Assembly (NCBI GenBank): GCA_963513935.1
Contig: OY740776.1
Span: 8,648,724 to 8,712,723, forward strand
Direction: 5' to 3'
Source of the DNA: Aphrophora alni
Taxonomy: Eukaryota > Arthropoda > Insecta > Hemiptera > Aphrophoridae
DNA: 64,000 nt
Shown here: piece by piece, positions 56,615-64,000 of the stretch
Layout: the number at the start of each line of letters is the position of its first letter
Numbering within the stretch: the stretch's first letter is position 1
Position numbers and translations under genes: made by a program
Notes under the pieces: model-generated
What the model was told of the DNA's origin: nothing
Seen by the model: the letters and a program-made list of their open reading frames with translations, nothing else
The model's database searches: none

Positions 56615-57668
56615 ACACATCTAAAAGACTCAAGAAAGAAATAACAGGTTATACACAATTACGAGATTCAGAAAACCTATGTAACAATTATTTTACTCTA
56701 CTGGATAAGAGTCCTTTGATCTACAAATACAATTGTAACATTTCCTACAAGACTCAAGGAACCAACTTTTGGGCGTTACATTCAGAGGATGTGTTTGTGT
56801 TACATTGTACGATGGAACTGGGTAAGTACCATGATGATGGTAGAGTTACTTTGAAGAAACAAATCCCGTACAAACTTATAATCTTAAAAAAAAAAAAACC
56901 TTTACAGATTTCCTTCAATATCTGAACAAACTATCTCTAGACTGAAGACTATATTTTTTATATCAAAGAGATTTTACATTCCCATGCTGCTTAATATTTT
57001 AGGTTAAACAAGGAATCCTTGGATGAAATTCCTTTTAAGAAATCCAGTCTCGGGCACATATTTGTCGTACGTTTCACCCTGAAGAAAGTTCTTGGAAAAT
57101 AAAAGGATACAAAATATTCCATGAAGACAAATTCTGCATACAAAGAAGGAACGAGCTTAAGTCTACTTGTAGGAACTATGATTACAATATTTTAGAAAAC
57201 TAACAATACATTTCTCAAAAGCAGTTTCTTTATTGCAAGACTTGAAAAATAAACTGTGTAAAATAACTGTACAAACGTTCCATGAAACAACCATAATACT
57301 AATCATAAACACCATCATGCTACATACCCAGCCCAATAAAACAATTTAATACAACCAGATCCTTCAAGTGTAATGCTAAAAAGTTGATTTTGTTGAACCT
57401 TGTTGGAAATGTTACAATTGGTAGAGGTAGAAAAAATAGGCTTTAAAAATATGTCCCACTCAACATAGGTTTCCATAAGAAATTTTTACTGCACCCTCCT
57501 CAGGCCGTCCCCGATTATATAAACGTATAAAATCTCAATTTTTTTTATCAAGCTCAATATTTATTTATACTTAGAGCTACGTGTTTATTAGGTTATGATT
57601 TTGCCTATAACAGAAAATTAATGTGAATTTTGCAAAAGATGAAACAATGCCATTGATTTCCATTACTT
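56615..57668. other. non-coding stretch
   Basis: 56690-56870 is a diverged copy of the segment at 29480-29600 (CTACTGG(A/T)(C/T)AAGA, TTTGGGCGTTACATT) joined to dispersed repeat B text (GGAACTGGGTAAGTACCATG). No gene. Confidence 0.45.
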
Positions 57669-60600
57669 AAAGAAGAATTTCAGTTGCACATTAACAACAA
57701 CCCAAGAGAATCTACAGCTAGATATGGAACGACAATAGATGGAGTATTCATTAGATGACGTTATGTTTAACACTTTCGTCGCATATTTCAGTTATCATCG
57801 ACCAATTGTCACTTTAATATCATCAGAGACAGTTACTATTACTGACAATATTTAAAATAATATATTTCTTTGCAAAGAAGAATTTCAGTGCACATTAACA
57901 ACAACCAAAGAGAATCTACAGCTAGATATGGAACGACAATAGATGCAGTATTCATTAGATGACGTTATGTCTAACACTTTCGTCGCATATTTCAGTTATC
58001 ATCGACCAATTGTCACTTTAATATCATCAGAGACAGTTACTATTACTGACAATATTTAAAATAATATATTTCTTTGCAAAGAAGAATTTCAGTGCACATT
58101 AACAACAACCAAAGAGAATCTACAGCAAGATATGGAACGACAATAGATGCAGTATTCATTAGATGACGTTATGTCTAAAACTTTCGCGGCATATTTCAGT
58201 TATCATCGACCAATTGTCACTTTAATATCTTCAGACTATTATTGACAATATTAAAAATAATATATTTCTTTGCAAAGAAGAATTTCAGTTGCACATTAAC
58301 AACAACCAAAGAGAATCTACAGCTAGATATGGAACGACAATAGATGGAGTATTCATTAGATGACCTTATGTCTAAAACTTTCGCGGCATATTTCAGTTAT
58401 CATCGGCCAATTGTCACTTTAATATCTTCAGACTATTATTGACAATATTAAAAATAATATATTTCTTTGCAAAGAAGAATTTCAGTTGCACATTAACAAC
58501 AACCAAAGAGAATCTACAGCTAGATATGGAACGACAATAGATGGAGTATTCATTAGATGACCTTATGTCTAAAACTTTCGCGGCATATTTCAGTTATCAT
58601 CGACCAATTGTCACTTTAATATCTTCAGACTATTATTGACAATATTAAAAATAATATATTTCTTTGCAAAGAAGAATTTCAGTTGCACATTAACAACAAC
58701 CAAAGAGAATCTACAGCTTGATATGGAACGACAATAGATGGAGTATTTATTAGATGACCTTATGTCTAAAACTTTCGCGGCATATTTCAGTTATCATCGA
58801 CCAATTGTCACTTTAATATCATCAGAGACAGTTACTATTACTGACAATATTTAAAATTATATATTTCTTTGCAAAGAAGAATTTCAGTTGCACATTAACA
58901 ACAACCAAAGAGAATCTACAGCTAGATATGGAACGACAATAGATGGAGTATTCATTAGATGACCTTATGTCTAAAACTTTCGCGGCATATTTCAGTTATC
59001 ATCGGCCAATTGTCACTTTAATATCTTCAGACTATTATTGACAATATTAAAAATAATATATTTCTTTGCAAAGAAGAATTTCAGTTGCACATTAATAACA
59101 ACCAAAGAGAATCTACAGCTTGATATGGAACGACAATAGATGCAGTATTCATTAGATGACCTTATGTCTAAAACTTTCGTCGTATATTTCAGTTATCATC
59201 GGCCAATTGTCACTTTAATATCATCAGAGACAGTTACTATTACTGACAATATTTACAGTAAAATAATATATTTCTTTGCAAAGAAGAATTTCAGTTGCAC
59301 ATTAACAACAACCAAAGAGAATCTACAGCTTGATATGGAACGACAATAGATGGAGTATTCATTAGATGACCTTATGTCTAAAACTTTCGCGGCATATTTC
59401 AGTTATCATCGACCAATTGTCACTTTAATATCTTCAGACTATTATTGACAATATTAAAAATAATATATTTCTTTGCAAAGAAGAATTTCAGTTGCACATT
59501 AACAACAACCAAAGAGAATCTACAGCTAGATATGGAACGACAATAGATGCAGTATTCATTAGATGACGTTATGTCTAAAACTTTCGCGGCATATTTCAGT
59601 TATCATCGACCAATTGTCACTTTAATATCTTCAGACTATTATTGACAATATTAAAAATAATATATTTCTTTGCAAAGAAGAATTTCAGTTGCACATTAAC
59701 AACAACCAAAGAGAATCTACAGCTAGATATGGAACGACAATAGATGCAGTATTCATTAGATGACGTTATGTCTAAAACTTTCGCGGCATATTTCAGTTAT
59801 CATCGACCAATTGTCACTTTAATATCTTCAGACTATTATTGACAATATTAAAAATAATATATTTCTTTGCAAAGAAGAATTTCAGTTGCACATTAACAAC
59901 AACCAAAGAGAATCTACAGCTAGATATGGAACGACAATAGATGCAGTATTCATTAGATGACGTTATGTCTAAAACTTTCGCGGCATATTTCAGTTATCAT
60001 CGACCAATTGTCACTTTAATATCTTCAGACTATTATTGACAATATTAAAAATAATATATTTCTTTGCAAAGAAGAATTTCAGTTGCACATTAACAACAAC
60101 CAAAGAGAATCTACAGCTAGATATGGAACGACAATAGATGCAGTATTCATTAGATGACGTTATGTCTAAAACTTTCGCGGCATATTTCAGTTATCATCGA
60201 CCAATTGTCACTTTAATATCTTCAGACTATTATTGACAATATTAAAAATAATATATTTCTTTGCAAAGAAGAATTTCAGTTGCACATTAACAACAACCAA
60301 AGAGAATCTACAGCTAGATATGGAACGACAATAGATGGAGTATTTATTAGATGACCTTATGTCTAAAACTTTCGCGGCATATTTCAGTTATCATCGACCA
60401 ATTGTCACTTTAATATCTTCAGACTATTATTGACAATATTAAAAATAATATATTTCTTTGCAAAGAAGAATTTCAGTTGCACATTAACAACAACCAAAGA
60501 GAATCTACAGCTAGATATGGAACGACAATAGATGGAGTATTCATTAGATGACCTTATGTCTAAAACTTTCGTCGTATATTTCAGTTATCATCGGCCAATT

Positions 60601-63600
60601 GTCACTTTAATATCTTCAGACTATTATTGACAATATTAAAAATAATATATTTCTTTGCAAAGAAGAATTTCAGTTGCACATTAACAACAACCAAAGAGAA
60701 TCTACAGCTAGATATGGAACGACAATAGATGGAGTATTCATTAGATGACCTTATGTCTAAAACTTTCGCGGCATATTTCAGTTATCATCGACCAATTGTC
60801 ACTTTAATATCTTCAGACTATTATTGACAATATTAAAAATAATATATTTCTTTGCAAAGAAGAATTTCAGTTGCACATTAACAACAACCAAAGAGAATCT
60901 ACAGCTAGATATGGAACGACAATAGATGGAGTATTCATTAGATGACCTTATGTCTAAAACTTTCGTCGTATATTTCAGTTATCATCGGCCAATTGTCACT
61001 TTAATATCTTCAGACTATTATTGACAATATTAAAAATAATATATTTCTTTGCAAAGAAGAATTTCAGTTGCACATTAACAACAACCAAAGAGAATCTACA
61101 GCTAGATATGGAACGACAATAGATGGAGTATTCATTAGATGACCTTATGTCTAAAACTTTCGCGGCATATTTCAGTTATCATCGACCAATTGTCACTTTA
61201 ATATCTTCAGACTATTATTGACAATATTAAAAATAATATATTTCTTTGCAAAGAAGAATTTCAGTTGCACATTAACAACAACCAAAGAGAATCTACAGCT
61301 AGATATGGAACGACAATAGATGGAGTATTCATTAGATGACCTTATGTCTAAAACTTTCGCGGCATATTTCAGTTATCATCGACCAATTGTCACTTTAATA
61401 TCTTCAGACTATTATTGACAATATTAAAAATAATATATTTCTTTGCAAAGAAGAATTTCAGTTGCACATTAACAACAACCAAAGAGAATCTACAGCTAGA
61501 TATGGAACGACAATAGATGGAGTATTCATTAGATGACCTTATGTCTAAAACTTTCGTCGCATATTTCAGTTATCATCGGCCAATTGTCACTTTAATATCT
61601 TCAGACTATTATTGACAATATTAAAAATAATATATTTCTTTGCAAAGAAGAATTTCAGTTGCACATTAATAACAACCAAAGAGAATCTACAGCTTGATAT
61701 GGAACGACAATAGATGGAGTATTCATTAGATGACCTTATGTCTAAAACTTTCGTCGTATATTTCAGTTATCATCGGCCAATTGTCACTTTAATATCTTCA
61801 GACTATTATTGACAATATTAAAAATAATATATTTCTTTGCAAAGAAGAATTTCAGTTGCACATTAATAACAACCAAAGAGAATCTACAGCTTGATATGGA
61901 ACGACAATAGATGCAGTATTCATTAGATGACCTTATGTCTAAAACTTTCGTCGTATATTTCAGTTATCATCGGCCAATTGTCACTTTAATATCATCAGAG
62001 ACAGTTACTATTACTGACAATATTTACAGTAAAATAATATATTTCTTTGCAAAGAAGAATTTCAGTTGCACATTAACAACAACCAAAGAGAATCTACAGC
62101 TTGATATGGAACGACAATAGATGGAGTATTCATTAGATGACCTTATGTCTAAAACTTTCGCGGCATATTTCAGTTATCATCGACCAATTGTCACTTTAAT
62201 ATCTTCAGACTATTATTGACAATATTAAAAATAATATATTTCTTTGCAAAGAAGAATTTCAGTTGCACATTAACAACAACCAAAGAGAATCTACAGCTAG
62301 ATATGGAACGACAATAGATGCAGTATTCATTAGATGACGTTATGTCTAAAACTTTCGCGGCATATTTCAGTTATCATCGACCAATTGTCACTTTAATATC
62401 TTCAGACTATTATTGACAATATTAAAAATAATATATTTCTTTGCAAAGAAGAATTTCAGTTGCACATTAACAACAACCAAAGAGAATCTACAGCTAGATA
62501 TGGAACGACAATAGATGCAGTATTCATTAGATGACGTTATGTCTAAAACTTTCGCGGCATATTTCAGTTATCATCGACCAATTGTCACTTTAATATCTTC
62601 AGACTATTATTGACAATATTAAAAATAATATATTTCTTTGCAAAGAAGAATTTCAGTTGCACATTAACAACAACCAAAGAGAATCTACAGCTAGATATGG
62701 AACGACAATAGATGCAGTATTCATTAGATGACGTTATGTCTAAAACTTTCGCGGCATATTTCAGTTATCATCGACCAATTGTCACTTTAATATCTTCAGA
62801 CTATTATTGACAATATTAAAAATAATATATTTCTTTGCAAAGAAGAATTTCAGTTGCACATTAACAACAACCAAAGAGAATCTACAGCTAGATATGGAAC
62901 GACAATAGATGCAGTATTCATTAGATGACGTTATGTCTAAAACTTTCGCGGCATATTTCAGTTATCATCGACCAATTGTCACTTTAATATCTTCAGACTA
63001 TTATTGACAATATTAAAAATAATATATTTCTTTGCAAAGAAGAATTTCAGTTGCACATTAACAACAACCAAAGAGAATCTACAGCTAGATATGGAACGAC
63101 AATAGATGGAGTATTTATTAGATGACCTTATGTCTAACACTTTCGCGGCATATTTCAGTTATCATCGACCAATTGTCACTTTAATATCTTCAGACTATTA
63201 TTGACAATATTAAAAATAATATATTTCTTTGCAAAGAAGAATTTCAGTTGCACATTAACAACAACCAAAGAGAATCTACAGCTAGATATGGAACGACAAT
63301 AGATGCAGTATTCATTAGATGACGTTATGTCTAAAACTTTCGCGGCATATTTCAGTTATCATCGACCAATTGTCACTTTAATATCTTCAGACTATTATTG
63401 ACAATATTAAAAATAATATATTTCTTTGCAAAGAAGAATTTCAGTTGCACATTAACAACAACCAAAGAGAATCTACAGCTTGATATGGAACGACAATAGA
63501 TGGAGTATTCATTAGATGACCTTATGTCTAACACTTTCGCGGCATATTTCAGTTATCATCGACCAATTGTCACTTTAATATCATCAGAGACAGTTACTAT

Positions 63601-64000
63601 TACTGACAATATTAAAAATAATATATTTCTTTGCAAAGAAGAATTTCAGTTGCACATTAACAACAACCAAAGAGAATCTACAGCTAGATATGGAACGACA
63701 ATAGATGGAGTATTCATTAGATGACCTTATGTCTAACACTTTCGCGGCATATTTCAGTTATCATCGACCAATTGTCACTTTAATATCATCAGAGACAGTT
63801 ACTATTACTGACAATATTAAAAATAATATATTTCTTTGCAAAGAAGAATTTCAGTTGCACATTAACAACAACCAAAGAGAATCTACAGCTTGATATGGAA
63901 CGACAATAGATGGAGTATTCATTAGATGACCTTATGTCTAACACTTTCGCGGCATATTTCAGTTATCATCGACCAATTGTCACTTTAATATCATCAGAGA
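57669..64000. repeat. satellite array, 197- and 205-bp monomers, runs off the window
   Basis: About 32 head-to-tail monomers. Most are 197 bp; longer ones (about 204-209 bp) have TCATCAGAGACAGTTACTA where short ones have TCTTCAGACTATTA. Diagnostic variants: GATGGAG or GATGCAG, GACCTT or GACGTT, TTCGCGGC or TTCGTCG(T/C), TCGACC or TCGGCC. A block around 59123-60500 recurs at 61894-63270, offset 2771 bp (14 monomers): higher-order structure. Each monomer holds the 14-bp perfect palindrome TTCTTTGCAAAGAA. Short open frames such as 59140-59349 repeat with the array; 197 and 205 are not multiples of 3, so no continuous frame runs through it. Confidence 0.97.

Noticed and set aside
63500..63893. 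Repeated 62-74-codon frames in the satellite
   Set aside because: Monomer length is not a multiple of three, so frames break at almost every unit; variants introduce stops.
57669..64000. CRISPR-like regular repeats
   Set aside because: Tandem satellite without unique spacers, in a eukaryotic context.

Overview
The window is strongly AT-rich eukaryotic DNA, almost certainly from an insect. Supporting signs are a 5-bp telomere-type TTAGG/CCTAA array, long satellite and minisatellite arrays, spliceosomal exon borders, and decayed copies of insect-type transposons (piggyBac, Merlin, hAT, mariner, Helitron, non-LTR, Ty3/gypsy). The order is not certain; a hemipteran-like, repeat-rich genome would fit. 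No rRNA, tRNA or CRISPR array was recognised. Only one host-gene exon can be named: a claudin/PMP22-family tetraspan exon on the minus strand at 11909-12098.

Layout. 0.8-11.5 kb: intron-like or intergenic DNA with several short insertions carrying hammerhead-ribozyme-like motifs, a Tigger-like remnant, and a 0.6-kb palindromic element with one ribozyme-like motif in each arm (7586-8177). 11.9-14.9 kb: the host exon, a deleted piggyBac-like element with a Merlin-like element nested in it, and an RNase H fragment of a non-LTR element. 16.5-17.4 kb: a 128-bp minisatellite. 18.1-21.9 kb: a broken reverse-transcriptase gene interrupted by a ribozyme-type insertion, a deleted mariner, and another non-LTR 3' end. 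27.7-28.6 kb: a truncated hAT with an 8-bp target duplication. 29.5-31.4 kb: a ~950-bp tandem duplication. 31.9-33.1 kb: a possible small gene with a one-base frame break, then a non-autonomous Helitron. 34-37 kb: dispersed repeats, a 147-bp ribozyme-type insertion and a 48-bp tandem array. 41.7-42.5 kb: a three-copy tandem repeat.

43.6-50.6 kb is the best-defined locus. An 82/129-bp minisatellite, each unit carrying a consensus RFX X-box palindrome, is split by a complete young LTR retrotransposon on the minus strand. That element has two 1828-bp LTRs that look identical, a 4-bp target duplication TTGT, a 560-residue Gag, and, directly after it, only the last ~41 codons of an integrase (GPY/F motif). 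It is a deletion derivative without protease, reverse transcriptase or an integrase core, so it would need help from a relative. Its LTR holds two further copies of the LTR-end/primer-binding-site module.

52-56.6 kb holds two long-inverted-repeat elements, separated by a 514-bp interstitial CCTAA array. From 57.7 kb to the window end runs a 197/205-bp satellite with a higher-order period of 2771 bp.

The recurrent theme is hammerhead-like motifs: six fairly good ones and several degraded ones. All share one extra nucleotide between the CUGANGA core and stem II, a two-base-pair stem III and a GUH/AUH cleavage triplet. Several lie inside insertions flanked by 11-35-bp direct repeats. This fits Penelope-like or retrozyme-like retroelements and is the most interesting system seen here.
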